A stretch of 64,000 nucleotides of DNA. Source: Candolleomyces eurysporus (Eukaryota; Basidiomycota; Agaricomycetes; Agaricales; Psathyrellaceae). The stretch lies in contig JANBPK010001044.1 in assembly GCA_027579435.1 (NCBI GenBank), positions 62,001 to 126,000 on the forward strand. The letters are read 5' to 3'. This document shows, piece by piece, positions 1 to 12,591 of this stretch. The notes under the pieces were generated by a model. It ran no database searches and was not told the DNA's origin. It was given only the letters and a program-made list of their open reading frames with translations. A program made the position numbers and the translations under genes. How positions within the stretch are numbered: position 1 is the first letter of the stretch; each line of letters begins with the position of its first letter.

Positions 1-42
1 CTTGCTCTATTGTCAAGGGTACAGTTGGCCCTCTTCCTTAGC

Positions 43-1696
43 CTACACCAGTATGAAGCGACGATTGTTGAGGTCAAAGATCAGAGGTGAAGAGTAAGAC
101 ATGCCAAATCTATGAGCCACCCAGTAAAACTGAAAGGCGGGAATTTGAGCGCAAGTGACTGCTGCTTCACAAATTTCCTTCGTAAACGTCCCATCCATGT
201 CATTCAGGAATTTTCCGATCCCCGTTCCAGAGGCAAAATATGGATCGTCCCGTATATGAAGGAGCCTGAGTGTTTCCAATTTACCAAGTCCCTCGGTTAT
301 TCGGGTGAGGAGGGTAGACTGCAGGCAAAGTCATCAGTTGGACTCGATGGCAAAGGGGATCACCAAATGCTCACCAAATCCATGTATAATTTCCCTTGTG
401 GTAGGCTAGGACATTGCTGGTTATCCTCTGGATAATGATACAACAGTGTCAAACTCCGAAGCGCCGTGCATCTAAGCACACACTCCAGGTAATTGTCGGT
501 GATCGACCAGGATCGAAAATCCAAATATGAGAATGTGAGTTGTTGTAGCGACCGTCGATGGCGAGGTAGCACGGTGTGGAAAACTTCATGAGGGCAATCT
601 TCTGCTTCGGGCCCGTCGTGACCTCGAATGTGGAGTTCCTCCAGGCCTTCACACGAAGCGAGATATCGAATCACCGCTGCATCCAACGGATAGACAGCGA
701 AATACCGAATCTTGGCTCCGACTCCAGCGAGAGCCTGCCAAAACGATGCATCGATATTGTCCGCCTTCATGTCTAGATGTACTAAAGACCGCAAACCAGG
801 GACCGACAAAGCAGACATGGTAAATGATTTGTTCACCAATGTCAGCTTGGTTAATGAAGGGACGAACGAGGTTGAGTGCATAGAATCTTTAAAGAAGATG
901 TCGAGATTTGTCACGCCACGCTGAGGTTGGCGGTGATAAGTTTCCTCAAGAGTTAGTTCTTCAAGAGCTAAGGATCGAGCAATGAGAGGTCCTATCGACT
1001 GGATCATAGGTGTGCGTATTAACTCTGTTGGGAGTTTAAGATTAAGAGCGCGCAAATTGGTGAAGGCGTCCAATGGCAGATTTCCCCGCCCTGACTGATT
1101 TCCTAGGAGTGAGAGAGATAGATCTCGCAATGTCGGAATTTGGGATAAAGCCTGAAGGACCTCCACATCCGGTCGCCTCGCGTAGGAGAAAACCCTGGAA
1201 TGAATAAGCATGTTATAATCAAACGGAGATGGTGAAAGGTAGCCTACAACGCGAACTCTAGGTTCCGCAAAGCCTGGATAGCCGGGATTAAATATCTGTT
1301 TTGGCAGGCAAACATCGTCCCTAGAACCGGGAAATGTCGAGTGCCATGGTCGGTTACGAGACCGGTAATGACCACCCTTTTTGTCCACCGGGTAGCTGGA
1401 CTATTTCCAGAGGCCAGCGTCGACATTTGATGTTCAATGTAAGGTGCTTGCGATGTAAAGTTAATCCTGATCGAAGCGAAGGCAAGTGGCTCTACGAGCT
1501 CGTTCATCGCTTTCGAGACCAAGCGTAGGGTTTTTACGCTCCCGGAATTTATCTTGACCTGTGTTAATTGCAATCCCATTCAATCACCGCATACGAGGAT
1601 GCTCTTCAAGGAGAGGAGGTGACGTGCCTCATCGATAACGAGCACAACGACTTCCGCCGGGAGGACTTCTAGGACGCTAGAGCGCAATACCGACAT
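43..1696 (-). CDS. F-box-like / leucine-rich-repeat-like protein (paralogue 1)
   Basis: Four exons read on the minus strand (1696-1595, 1558-1251, 1194-375, 318-43) and give 501 codons in frame plus a stop. The N-terminus has an F-box-like pattern: LPAEVVVLVIDEA, then LRLVSKAMNELVEPLAF. The rest is a series of Leu-rich segments such as IPTLRDLSLSLLGN and LRALNLKLP, typical of the large agaricomycete F-box/LRR-like families. These proteins are usually presumed SCF ubiquitin-ligase substrate adaptors; here that is inference. The block [14 protein letters not shown] followed by LECVLRCTALRSLTL matches equivalent blocks in the F-box genes at 4181-6032 and 20682-22552. The first intron would be only 36 nt, unusually short, so the 5' end may be misbuilt. 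The substrate is unknown. Confidence 0.75.
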
Positions 1697-2092
1697 TGTT
1701 TCAGGATCAAGGAAGCTTGGAGGGTGGCAAAGATTTTTTCCCCTAAGCTTTGTGTGTGTGTGTGATGGAAGCGAGCAACAAAAAAGGCGGGAAACGAGAG
1801 TCAGGTACTCCAGTTTTATACCTCGTCGACTCGCGCACGGACCTCCCAAGGCCAGTGTCTCAAATCTCAGAGGGGACGATCGACTGGGTTACGTCTAACG
1901 TGTCAACGATCGATCGATACGAGCATCGATTTTTTGAAATTTATCTACCTGATAAAACAGTATTGTACACGCCAGGATGGTCAAAGGTATCACAACAGGA
2001 GGCACACCAAAGAAACCACCTCGACCCGCCTTCAAAAAAACCTACAGGGTCGTTTCGTTCGTTCGCCCAGTTGATAAGATACACTCGCAAAA
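1697..2092. other. Intergenic stretch with a short TG repeat
   Basis: It lies between the start of the first F-box gene and the stop of ERV41. It holds a short TG run at about 1750-1762 and an AT-rich patch near 1925-1965. No open frame here looks like a real gene. Confidence 0.5.
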
Positions 2093-3792
2093 TCAATCAT
2101 CCTTCTTCGGACCACCTTTCCTAGGCGGCGGAGGCCCCATCTGGAACCCATTCCCATTTGTCGGGTTAGGCGAGGCAGGGAAGGTCGCATACGCAGACGG
2201 GGTGGACGGCACAGACCCAGGCGGTAACGGTGAGCTGGGGGGAGGAGCAAGCGATGGGGACCCAGCACCATTATTCCCTGAACCATAGCTAGGCGTCCTC
2301 ATCGGAGGAGGTCCTAAGCTTGCAGAGGTCCTGATGCTTCCAGGTGTAGGCGGAACAGCTGGATACCCCAGTCCAATAGACGAATGAGGCGTAGCGGGGT
2401 TCGGCGTCGTCGGGTTTGAGTAAACGTTACTGCTGAGGTAAGGAGAGGGCATGGCGCCGTAGCTCCCGGTAATGGGAGTTGTACCAGCGTAGGGTGAAGC
2501 CCAGCCCGCTCGAGAGCTGGCCCCAGGTCGAGCACGGAGCTCTGAGCCGCCCCATTTCGCTCGCAGACCGACTTTGACACCGCTCGATTCTGCGGCGACG
2601 ATTCCGGGTGATTGGTCTGCTCCTGAAACGACTTCAACGGCTCGGGTGGTGATGCGAATAGCGTAACTGGTACAGACGAAAACACCGCCGATGACACCTA
2701 CACATCGGATGAGGAGTTGGAGGAGGCTGGTGGTGCGTTGGATGTGCATGAGTTTGATTGGGTCGATTTCGAATTTGAAGAAGATTCCAGGAGTGCCGCG
2801 GTGGTGCTCGAGAACGCGAGTGTAGTGCGTTACGCTGTATTGATGTGTGTGGAGAGGTTCTGAACGCGGTGCAATGTACGTAGTTGGCACGACATGCATG
2901 AAATATTGGTAGGCGATGAAGTTTTCGTGTGTGACTTCGAACGAGTTGTCGAGGGGTTGCACGATATCGGGGAAATAGGGACCGAATGAGAACTCTGAGA
3001 TCACATGGGAGAGGTTCATGGCTACGAGAAATCAGAATTCGAGTCTTCGGAGGGCCCCGACGCACTCACCATGGTGATCAACGTGCTCGTAGCTGGCATA
3101 GCCGTGTCCAAGGGTTGTAATATGAAGGTTGGCGGTGACCCGCTTAACGAACATAGTGCCCCAAATCCTGCACGCGCTGCCATCCTCCACATGATTGTAG
3201 GTGGGCTTCCACTGAGTGGTATTGCGTCGTGAAAGATATGAGAAGAAGCCACGGGATTTGCGCGACTGCGAAATAGCCTGGCGAGCAGACAATGCCGTTG
3301 CGTGCTCCTGGAGCGCGGTTGCTTGACCAACGTCGAAGAATGTCTGGCGGGAGGTTAATTGCCCGTAAATGGGTGCAGGATAGTAGCACTCACGCCGTCT
3401 CTCCTGAAGCCTCCAGTCAAGAACAGCCGATCTCCCATTGCATCTCGCAAGTCCACCGACAAGTCTAGCGCCTCTTGAGTCTCACGACCGGGCCAGAAGG
3501 GTGACTACTCACAATGGCAAGGCATATTGACGGTCAGGTCCAGGTTGATGGGCAAGAAGCTGGCTGTATCGTTGTCTACGCCAAACTCGTGGTCTGGCCA
3601 CCCCCAGATATACTCGCCAATGTCATTGAGCATCAGGAGCAGGGCGAGGACGAGGACGCCGATGGTGAGAAAGCCTCTGGACTCTGAGCGGGCCTTGTAG
3701 GCCTTTGGGAGCTTGGGGAATGCATCGAATCTGGTGAGGGAGGGTGGGATGAGGTCCTCAATGCGCTGAATGACCGTCGCTGGGTCGGCCAT
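2093..3792 (-). CDS. ERV41: ERV41/ERGIC2-type COPII vesicle cargo receptor
   Basis: Four exons (3792-3513, 3464-3394, 3343-3070, 3021-2093) give 517 residues exactly in frame. Erv41 pairs with Erv46 in a receptor cycling between ER and Golgi, which retrieves escaped ER proteins. The N-terminus carries the family signature SLTRFDAFPKLPKAY, then a first membrane helix (about residues 39-62, GFLTIGVLVLALLLML). A luminal domain follows, with MPCHYLSVDLRDAMGDR at its start and GTPGIFFKFEIDPI near its end, then a second helix (about 307-331, LIRCVGVIGGVFVCTSYAI). Unusually, a Pro/Ser/Gly-rich tail of about 185 residues follows the second helix and ends in KKDD, which fits a KKXX dilysine retrieval motif. 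The gene is divergent from the F-box gene at 4181. Erv46 was considered; the N-terminal signature and a luminal part without Erv46's usual Cys-rich segment favour Erv41. Confidence 0.9.
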
Positions 3793-4180
3793 GGTCCCGG
3801 AAGATGTCGAAGAGCTTGCACACTGCCAGCAGCTTAAGGCTCGGTATGTATATCAGACTAAATTTCGGGGAAAGTGAAGACACGTCGCCTTCCACGTGCG
3901 AGTGCCTTTGGAATCAAGCAGCGCCAAACAATGGCGTCAATTGCCTTGGCTGCGCGCGATTATAATTAGGCCATGTCCGCAGGCTGAGCTCTGTCCTCTT
4001 CACCACCATGGCCTATCACTCACAGTTTGACTCGAACGCGGGCTTCTGGCTCCCCTTTGGCCTTGAGGACCTCCATTATGTACAACACCGTTCCTGGCAC
4101 CCCATTGGTTAATCAAACAGGCACAAACTCTATAAATTCGGACTCAGAGCGACATTCCAGGCCCCTGCCTTATCTTGACG
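3793..4180. promoter_or_regulatory. Shared upstream region of ERV41 and the F-box gene
   Basis: The two flanking genes diverge from this 388-bp gap. For the plus-strand gene there is an ATTGG (inverted CCAAT) at 4103-4107 and a TATAAAT at 4131-4137, about 50 bp before the ATG at 4181. Function is inferred only from motif and position. Confidence 0.35.
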
Positions 4181-6032
4181 ATGTCTACCATGTGGAAGAT
4201 CCTACCGTCGCGCGGCAATGCAAAGGCAGAAGACGGGGAGCCCAGTGCTGGATCTCCTCCTCGACTGCCCAAAATTGCGTCCAGAATTGCCAAGGCATTC
4301 GGAAAGTCAAAGGAGGCAAGGCCGACTTGTGAGCAGCGTGGCCCGCTTCTTTCGCTGCCTTACGAGCTGTTGGAACAGATACTCGAAAAGGTACGTCCCA
4401 AGATTTTTTGGCGAGTTTTTATCCTGAAAAACCTGCTAGGTCGACTCGAAAAAGGACCTTTGCAGTCTACGAAGCACTTGCACTCAACTCAACGAGTACC
4501 TCGAACCCAGAATTTGGGAAGATCTGGTCATTGACTCTGCGGAACGGGGGTCGTACAAGACTGGGGACCTGATCAAAGCCCTTGCTTCCGAAAAAGTCCC
4601 CTGCTCTTCGTGGACCACAACCTTGCACATCAATAGCATGGTCATATTCTCGTCTTCCACCCAAGCCAACTGGAAGGATCCCAACATGGACTCGAGGTTG
4701 AAGCCACTCCAGGATCATTATATCGCTCCGGGATTCAAGTCACTGCGCAATTTGAAGCGAGTACAGTCAGTACCGATTCTCCCACCTACCTTCGAGCCGT
4801 ACGGCTAACCATCCGTAAAGTTGGAAATTGAAGCTGTACGATCCATACGCGACTATGGTCGAGGGGCTTGCAGCGGTGCCCTCCTTGGAAGAACTTCACA
4901 TCACCTTTGACCATTGGGCTAGTGCCTCCATATTCCCACTCGACAAATTCTCCAACCTAACAGTCCTGTCACTCGCGGAAGATGCTTGGCATTGGGGTGT
5001 GTGTCGGGCCATGGTCACAATGCTCAGGAAAGCCATACAAGCATCTCCCAATCTCGTGGACCTTCGCATCGGAATGCGGTTTGAAGACGCCACCGTTACG
5101 CTGGATGATATATTTGGCGAAACGTTGACGATGCCCGCTTTGGAACCGCGACTGCAACATCTTCGGGCGTTGGATGAACATTGGTCTTCATTCAGGCATT
5201 CAGGGGGCGTTCTTTCTCATCTCACTTCATTGGATATTCCCAACCTCTTTCCCGAGCGCACTTTCGGAGTTTGGAATGTTCTCGCATTGAAAGGCATCCG
5301 ACTACGTTCCATTACTGTCGTCGCCCTGTCGTCCGAGTTGGTTCGTTTTTTGATGAGTTTTGAGGGACTCCAGAAGCTGCGCGTCGAACACGCCTCCTTC
5401 TTGGAAGATACAGAAGGCTTGTCGTCCCAGTTATACAACAAGGTACTCCCCCAACACCAGGCGTCGTTGACCACCTTTTTATTACGCACGGACCACAACC
5501 GCTCCCGGTACAAGGTCTGGTGTCCCAAGCCCGCCGAACTAGAGATCATCCTCCAGTGCAAGCTTTTAGCGGAACTTTCGTTCCCACTCCTTTATTATGC
5601 ACCCGGGGGATCCATCCCTCTTGCTGAAAAGCAGGCATCTTCTGTTCCAGTGGTGAGTGATGTAGTAGCATTCTCCATTCCTTCGGCTCATACTAATCAT
5701 TCTTCAACTCGATTCCATTCTATTCTATCTAGACTACGTTGCTGCATATGCTAACCCGACTGCCAAACCTCCGATACATGCGTCTAATACCTATTTGGAT
5801 CGACCCTTCCGCAAAACGCACTGGCAGAGGGGCATTCAGCTGTCGCGCTGCAACGCCCGCTCTGGAAGAGATTCAGAAAATGGAGATATCTGATTCGACG
5901 ATGTTCAGATATGATCTCCAGGTTCTGACTGGTTATTTCAGAGTGATGCGGAGGGATGTAGATGGTCGACGGTGTTATTTTTACACCAACCTCAATCCTG
6001 TAGTTACTCCGAACAGACGACGGATTGACTGA
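4181..6032 (+). CDS. F-box / leucine-rich-repeat-like protein (paralogue 2)
   Basis: Exons 4181-4390, 4440-4765, 4821-5652 and 5733-6032 splice to 555 codons in frame. After a basic N-terminus of about 50 residues comes a good F-box: LLSLPYELLEQILEKVD, then LRSTCTQLNEYLEPRIWEDL. Leu-rich segments follow, such as VPSLEELHI, FSNLTVLSL and LTSLDIPNLF. Near the C-terminus, VLPQHQASLTTFLL and LEIILQCKLLAELSF align by eye with the F-box genes at 43-1696 and 20682-22552. The mature length equals that of the third copy. The likely role is an SCF-type substrate adaptor binding Skp1 through the F-box; this is inferred from family knowledge and no substrate can be named. The start is the first ATG downstream of a TATA-like box. 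Confidence 0.8.
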
Positions 6033-6534
6033 GTCCATTGTTAGCAACTAGTGTACTTTACATATACCCTTGCTTGGCGTGTTTGGGATTTCCTTGTGTA
6101 TATACCCGGGACCTTGTGTTCGCCGGTCAATCTTTGTATTTTGAATTTTGATTCAAATTCGTGTGGCTGTGCCAGTTGGACCATAATTCGCTGAGAGCTC
6201 CCGTCCGTTCCCACCTCTCCTCCTCCACTCAAAATCCTCCAGAAATATGGCGTCCTCCACCGCTTGAAGGGTTCAATACCACAATGTCGCTTGGAAGCCT
6301 CTTCTTGGTCGCAAGCAAAGGCTACTATCACAAAGGCCCAACACAACAGATCTTGTTCCAGCTCGCGTTTGTTGTTGCAGCAGAACGAGGGAGATAGTCC
6401 TAAAGAGGAAGCGTAAGGATATACCGACCGTCCGAGACCGACAAACTGTGAGCGAGGCCCTTCTTCTTCGTATACGCTACGCGCTGAACGACGTTGACTG
6501 TGTAGAAGGAAGACAGAAGAGATTGTTTACCACC
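6033..6534. other. Intergenic region upstream of the arrestin-like gene
   Basis: About 500 bp holding the 3' flank of the F-box gene and the 5' flank of the arrestin-like gene. No coding-like frame was seen apart from short shadows. Confidence 0.5.
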
Positions 6535-9500
6535 ATGGCGTTGTCGTCGTCGCAGGCTCAGCCAATGACTATGCCGGAGCCCATGAACGCCTCGCCCCAC
6601 CATTCGAAAGTCAAGATTTCGGTCACCCTAGCTGATCGTTTGTCCATCGCTGGCGGCTATGTCGCAGGGAAAGTCGAGATGGAGTGTAGGGCGGATAAAG
6701 GGCTGGGCATTGGGGTCATTATGGTTGAGCTATTTGCAACTCAAGGTCTGTAAACCCNTTTTTTTTTCTTCTTCTGTTTATATACGAATTCGAGGAGAAG
6801 TGATCACTGATACTGAGCTTGGGGGGACGTTATAACGTATTCCTTTTCGATTCGCAATAGAATTAACCTCAAGAGATCACTCGGCCACATCGACTTTTTT
6901 ACATAGCAAACGTTTATTCCAAGGACCGGGGCTTCCTCCATCCAACGCCGTCCAAGCGCGCCCGTCACCTGGAGACCCGGATCTTCCGCCTAATTATTAT
7001 CAAGCTCGTCGCGGACTGTCGACGTTCCTTTTTCGCATTCCTATTCCCGAAGGCTCGCCTTCTTCGATCAACTTTGGCTCGGGGTTGGCTCAGGTCCGAT
7101 ACGAGATTCGTGCGACTGTGGGTGTTGTGTGGAAGGACGACAGGAGGCTTGTGGTTGATAAGCATGGTCTCGACGTCGTTGCGGCGTACCCGTATGAAGA
7201 GATTGTGGGGTTGAAGAGCCCGGAAGGCGTTCTGATTGGGGAGAATGGGAAGCTTTGGCTCCATGGAAAGTTGGTTGGACCTGTTGTTGTTGCGGGCGAA
7301 AGTGCATGTATAGAACTGCATGTCAAGAACCATTCGAACAAGAAGGTTAGTTCTTTCCAGTTCTCTTGCAAAGATATTCCTTGGACCCCCTGACACCATC
7401 ATTTTAGAACACGGCGTTGTCGCTCTCCCTTAATCGCACCCTTGTATTACCTGGGATGTCGAAACTGGGGAAGCAGGCCTTGGAATTGACCGATACGCTC
7501 ACGCACGTCCCTTTCCGAGGCCCAGAATACATTATCCCACCGGGTGCCGAGGGCGTAGCCAACCTCGTTTTCGACGTCCCCAAGCACTCGCGAGGGGTGA
7601 GAGGAGGCACCCTCGAAGGGGATGAGGCAGATCCGCCTCGTCACACTGAATCACTGTTTGAAATTCGCTGCACGGTTGACATCAAGATGTCAATGGGCTT
7701 TGGAAAGTGTGTCATTTGTACTTTATGATCGCTCCAAGCTTCGTGCTAACTCCGCGACGATTCTATTAGCAAGGACCTCCTACTGAGCGTACCCATTTCG
7801 ATCGTGCACCCAAAGGCTGTCCCACCACCCCAGCAGCTGCCTATAGCCACAGGTATGGGAGTCATGCCTCCAGCCGTACCTTACTCCGCCCCGGCCGTTG
7901 GCGCACCGTACGGCTACGACGCCCAGTATGCTAATCCCCATCTATACGCCAATCCCGCCGCATATCCCGCATTACCCATGTCCCCACCACCTTCTTCCCG
8001 ACCCCTGCCATTCCTAGTGGACCATCAGCAAAACCAGGTCTGGATCCCCCCTCCAGCTCCCCTACCTACCCCTATGACTCCGCAACCGTTCTTGCAGCAC
8101 GGGTATTCACCTGCAGCAAATTTATTATACCAACCTCATGCTAGTCCACCGCGCGGTCAACATTACATGGCGCCTCCCCCCATACCACCCTACCTCACCC
8201 GGCCTTCTAGCGCAGGAGGAAACGTGTCACTGCCGGATACATATACTCTACCAGTGGTCCAAAATGTTCCGGGCTTACCACCGCCTTCGACGCACGATCT
8301 CTCTCAAGTGCAGAGGTCCATGTCGCCTCCCGCTCAGCATGCGAATGCGAATACGTCGTTGGATATAGATGCGGAAGAAGGGAAAGGGCAGAGAGCGTCG
8401 AGAGTCTCACATCATTTGAGGCTTTCGTCGCGGACGAGATCGGTGTCGCCGCAATCACATCGGTTCCCTCTCCTCCCCACTGCCGCCGGGCTCCCACCCC
8501 CTACAGCCCTCGATGCAAACTCACCTCCTGGGTCGGCGGCTGTGTCTCCTTTACGTGGGCTGCCTCGGTCTCCAGAAGGAGCCCAGGGTGCTCAGCAGGC
8601 GGTCCCGGCTTCCGGTCCCATTGCGCTGTCCCCGTCGACAAGGACGATTAATGGCTCGCTTTCGCCGACCGTACCCGCCAGGCGCCCGGGCACGGGGACT
8701 GTTGTACATTCACCTCGACCGCAACTTACGCCTAAGCAGTCGTTTAGCAATGATAATAGGCCGAAGAGTGAGAGGGTGGAGGAGCTGGAGAGGATGGCGA
8801 GTGTTCTGGCCTTGCAAACCAAGGATTTGTCGGCGGACATACCCAAGGATGATGTGTTGCATGCGGTGTCCGTTGCACTGGATAGCTACCAGAAGGAGGT
8901 CAAGGAGCAGGGGAAGGCTGAAGGTATCAAGGACGATCAACTTGGTGCGACGAGCGGTAGTTCCAAAGACCCAAAGGTCAATGAGAAGAAGAAGAAGAAA
9001 GTCCGAGAGCAGGGAGAGGGCGGTAGCCCTGAAATTAACAAGACTCTCCCAGCACCGCCCGTACCGACTCGTAAGAAGAAAGTCAGCTCTGCTTTGTCGA
9101 TATCGCCCTCCTCGTCTCGGCCCAAGATTGACAATATCTTTGACCCTGTCTCCCCTGCCCTAACTACTACCGGTGCAAGCTCCGATCGTGTTCCACCCCT
9201 CCTCCCCTTGGATCGCACTCCTCGCACGCCAACATTGACGGCTGTACTTCCAACGCGCTACCCACGAACCAAACTTGGCAACTTCTTGGGCGTAAATAAC
9301 GGCGGCGAGAGTGGATTGGACGCGCTCGAGAGGAAGCTCCTCGCACAAGTTGGGACGAGGAAGTTTGATGATATGAATGAGCACGGGAAGAAGATCGACG
9401 AGCGGCCTGATATTCGGGATGTCATGGCGGGTTTCGATGGTGATGACGGGGAAAGGATTGGCCTCGGGAGAGCAACAGGGTTGGACGGAGGAGTTAACGG

Positions 9501-11719
9501 AGCAGGGAGCAGGAAAGTTGCGCCAATTGATATACCCGTCCCGATCCAGAGTCCGGATCCTGCCAATGACTCTGCGATCTCGAGTTTGACGCTTGGGAAT
9601 CATGAAGTAGAGGCTGACCCTCGAGCTGTGGAAGGTGCTGTTGGTATTGGTGTCGATGAGAATGAGAGGAATGGGCTGGGGCTGATGAGGGTGAATAGTG
9701 GCGGTTTGGACTTGGGCGGGGGCAACGATTCCGACATGGATATCGAAGTGAAGACCCATCGAGGAGGGAGCATATCGGGCGATGAACGCGTCAGGAGTTG
9801 GAACGTGTCCAGTATCCCTCCGTTTGACGAAGAAGTCAAGGTGACCACGAAATCAGGAACCAGACACAGGAGGGAGGAGGCTGATACCACCAACTTCCGA
9901 GTCTCGACACCGACGAAGCTCTCGAACGGGAGCGGCAAGAGTGGCAAGGACGGGAAGAGTAAGAAGAAGAGGGATAGGACCGGCAAGGAAGACAGGGCAA
10001 AGTCGAGAACTGAAGCGAAGGGGCGGGTGGCTGCATGGTTGGGCGGGATCGATCCCGAACAACCTCCGGAAGAGGAAGTCATACCTCCCAGCCCGAGTGT
10101 CGCTCGGTTCCCGGAAAAGCTCTTGGAGTCGCTTTCGCGNAAAAAACAGCGAGACTGCTGAACCGCAAACTCAGTCGGCCCCCGTAGACGCCTCAGCGCC
10201 CGCCGAAACGGACAAGATCCACGAGGAGAAGGAGGTATCTGCTGCACCAAATCCCCGATCATCGGGGTTCATGCCTGTATCCACTCTGAGGCGGGATTCA
10301 GTTCAACGACCTATTGCTAGAGATATGACGGTGGTCTTGGAATCGAAGCAGATCGCAGATCTTTGGGCTGCAGAATCCTCCCCCTCCCGTGATCTCGTTG
10401 CGTCTTCCTCCAACGATGTGGCAACGCCCAAGATTCCTGAATTTATCCCTGCTCGGGCGCCTCCCAAATCTACTAGGACAGATCGGCGAGTTTCTCCTCC
10501 ATCCAAAGGCGAAATTGAAACAAGAGAAGACGAGCCTGATAAGATGGCCATCAAGCCTCCGATCGCGGCTGCAAGGAACGTTTGGCAGCTCCCAGAACCC
10601 GTTGCTACTATCAAATCGGCTGATAGAATAGCGCCTGCAGTTCCGCCGAAGAGCCTCGCAGCCGTCCGTACGCCCGCACAACTGCCCAGCAAAGGGAACG
10701 ATCCTGAAGTCAAGTATGACGTACGGTCAGCCCGTGGGGGTCGGGGAGGGAAGGTCGCCTCTGTCACCGCGATATGGGCTTCAGTTGCTGCAGGGATCTC
10801 GAATTCACAGTCGCAAAGTTCGTCTTCCAATGCCGATGTCAAGCCCAGGGAAATGCCTCGGAAACTGAACCATAATGGACGGTTTGCGGCTGATTTCTCC
10901 TCTCAGCCATCTACCAAGTCTGGTCCTCATCTACCTGGCAAAATTGCATTGCCTGGTTTGGCCTCGGGGCAAGCCGGGAATGGTGTCAAGACACGAGAGC
11001 GACCTGTTCCCCTTCCTTCACCTCAGGTACCGCCCAAACCTAGACCCCTTTTGAATCGTGCCAGCTCCAGCCAGAGGATAGAGCCGGCAGAAGATCCGAG
11101 GGAACGCCCAACGACTGCTATCCAACTGCCAATAGCAACAGCTGCAGGCGGTCGCATTACGGCTGGTATCAAATCGACAGATGCTTCAACGAATGTCTCT
11201 CCAGCACAAGGCCTATTTGCGGGTAATCTCAAGTCGCGGACCCCGGGTAAAACGACACCTACAACTAATCTATCGACGCCATCATCAGATTCATTGGCCA
11301 ATCCGAGGGTCAACGGAGGGCCAGGCGGTCTTCCGACCAACACGAAACCTGGTATTATCAAATCCACGTCTGTGCCAGCTGTGATATCCTCATCACACGC
11401 CATCCCCGTGCTGTCTTCGACGGCGTCTTTGGCACGACCAGCTGGAGCTGCCTCTCAGGCAGCTCCCCGTTTTACGGCAGGTGTCAAACTGGGTATCAGT
11501 AACAGCAGCGGGTCGAGCGATAAGGCCAAGGTCGATCAGAGGGCGTTGGGCTCTTCGGTTCCGTCCAAGTTGGTAGTCGGAGATGAACTCCATGCAAGCT
11601 CTGGGCCTTCATCGGCGTCTCTGGCCTCTCCTGCTCCTAAATCACCTCCACCTGATCTTGCTTTTGGCCAGGCAAGGTTACGGGATTTGATTAAGAAGTA
11701 CCAGGCACAAGCAGGCTGA
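6535..11719 (+). CDS. Alpha-arrestin-like protein with very long disordered tail
   Basis: Exons 6535-6745, 6861-7345, 7408-7706 and 7770-11719 give 1,647 residues, but only if the N at 10140 is treated as an extra base. Residues up to about 340 look like an arrestin fold. Beta-rich segments include KVKISVTLADRLSIAGGYVAG near the start, then VRYEIRATVGVVWKDD and a Leu/Val-rich second half ending in DLLLSVPISIVHP. Alpha-arrestins link membrane transporters to the ubiquitin ligase Rsp5. A single PPNY (PPxY-type) motif at about residue 120 fits that role but is not proof. The remaining ~1,300 residues are Pro/Ser/Thr/Gly-rich with Lys/Glu-rich patches, ending in RLRDLIKKYQAQ. Several PxxP-like stretches could bind SH3 domains. 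Function beyond the arrestin fold is inference. Confidence 0.75.
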
Positions 11720-12591
11720 TCATGTTGCTCTTGACGTTTTACGTAGGGATTTCTCGTTCTTCGGTCTCCGTTCGCTCTTCTCTCTCCCTCGTGTCTTTCT
11801 CTCTCCCACAGATCTTATCCTAACTATCACTTCCATATCTTATTTTGGTATTTTTCCAGAATTTAGCAGTCTGAAGCACATGGTGTAGAGTCACAGACTT
11901 TCTAGCGCTCTTCATATTATTGTCCCGTAGCATTTCTAGCACTAACTATCTCTCTTACTTATTTTCCGGTCTTCGTGTTCGTTCCTCTCTTGTCCTAGCT
12001 CTCTTGTCACGATCCATTATGAATGTCTGATGTATGTATGTATGTATTGTATTGACACCTGCTAGTATATCGATATTGAGTAAGCTTTTGTTGTATTAAA
12101 GAGCTTCTGTCTCGGCTATAGTGTCACGGCGAATAATGTGAGAGAAATGAAATCTCCCGTGGACACGGATGCGAAGAGAGAACAAGGTGAGTAGTGTAGG
12201 ATGTTTCGTACACCATCAAGGTTTGGTGGTCGCTAGTCTGAAAGTGTGGGAGACGGGAGCACATTGTACAAGGAAGTTATGTATGGATACAACAGAACAA
12301 GGCGGGCTCTCTGTGGTTGCGTAGGAAATGAATATGTAAAACAGCGATGGTAGGAAGGCTTCTGTGGGAGAAGGAGAAGTTGAACGGAGCGACGAGGAGC
12401 AGATGAGAACAAAAAAGGAGCTCGGGGAAGACTCGCTTCAAGACAAACATAGATTAGGAAGGAAGGATACGAGATAATGACAACGACAGCAGGCGATGAA
12501 GAACGAAGGGCCGACTTAGACGGCTAGAGGGATGATGGAGTAGCAAAGATTGTCCGAATGCATGGAAGGGGGATCCATGAGAAAAAACGGC
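11720..12591. other. Intergenic region with TGTA microsatellite
   Basis: It is the convergent gap between the arrestin-like gene and the Ser-rich gene, about 870 bp. It contains a TGTA repeat at about 12031-12047 and CT-rich patches around 11770-11815. No gene was recognised. Confidence 0.5.
12031..12050. repeat. TGTA microsatellite
   Basis: About four tandem TGTA units lie in the 3' flank of the arrestin-like gene. Confidence 0.7.
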
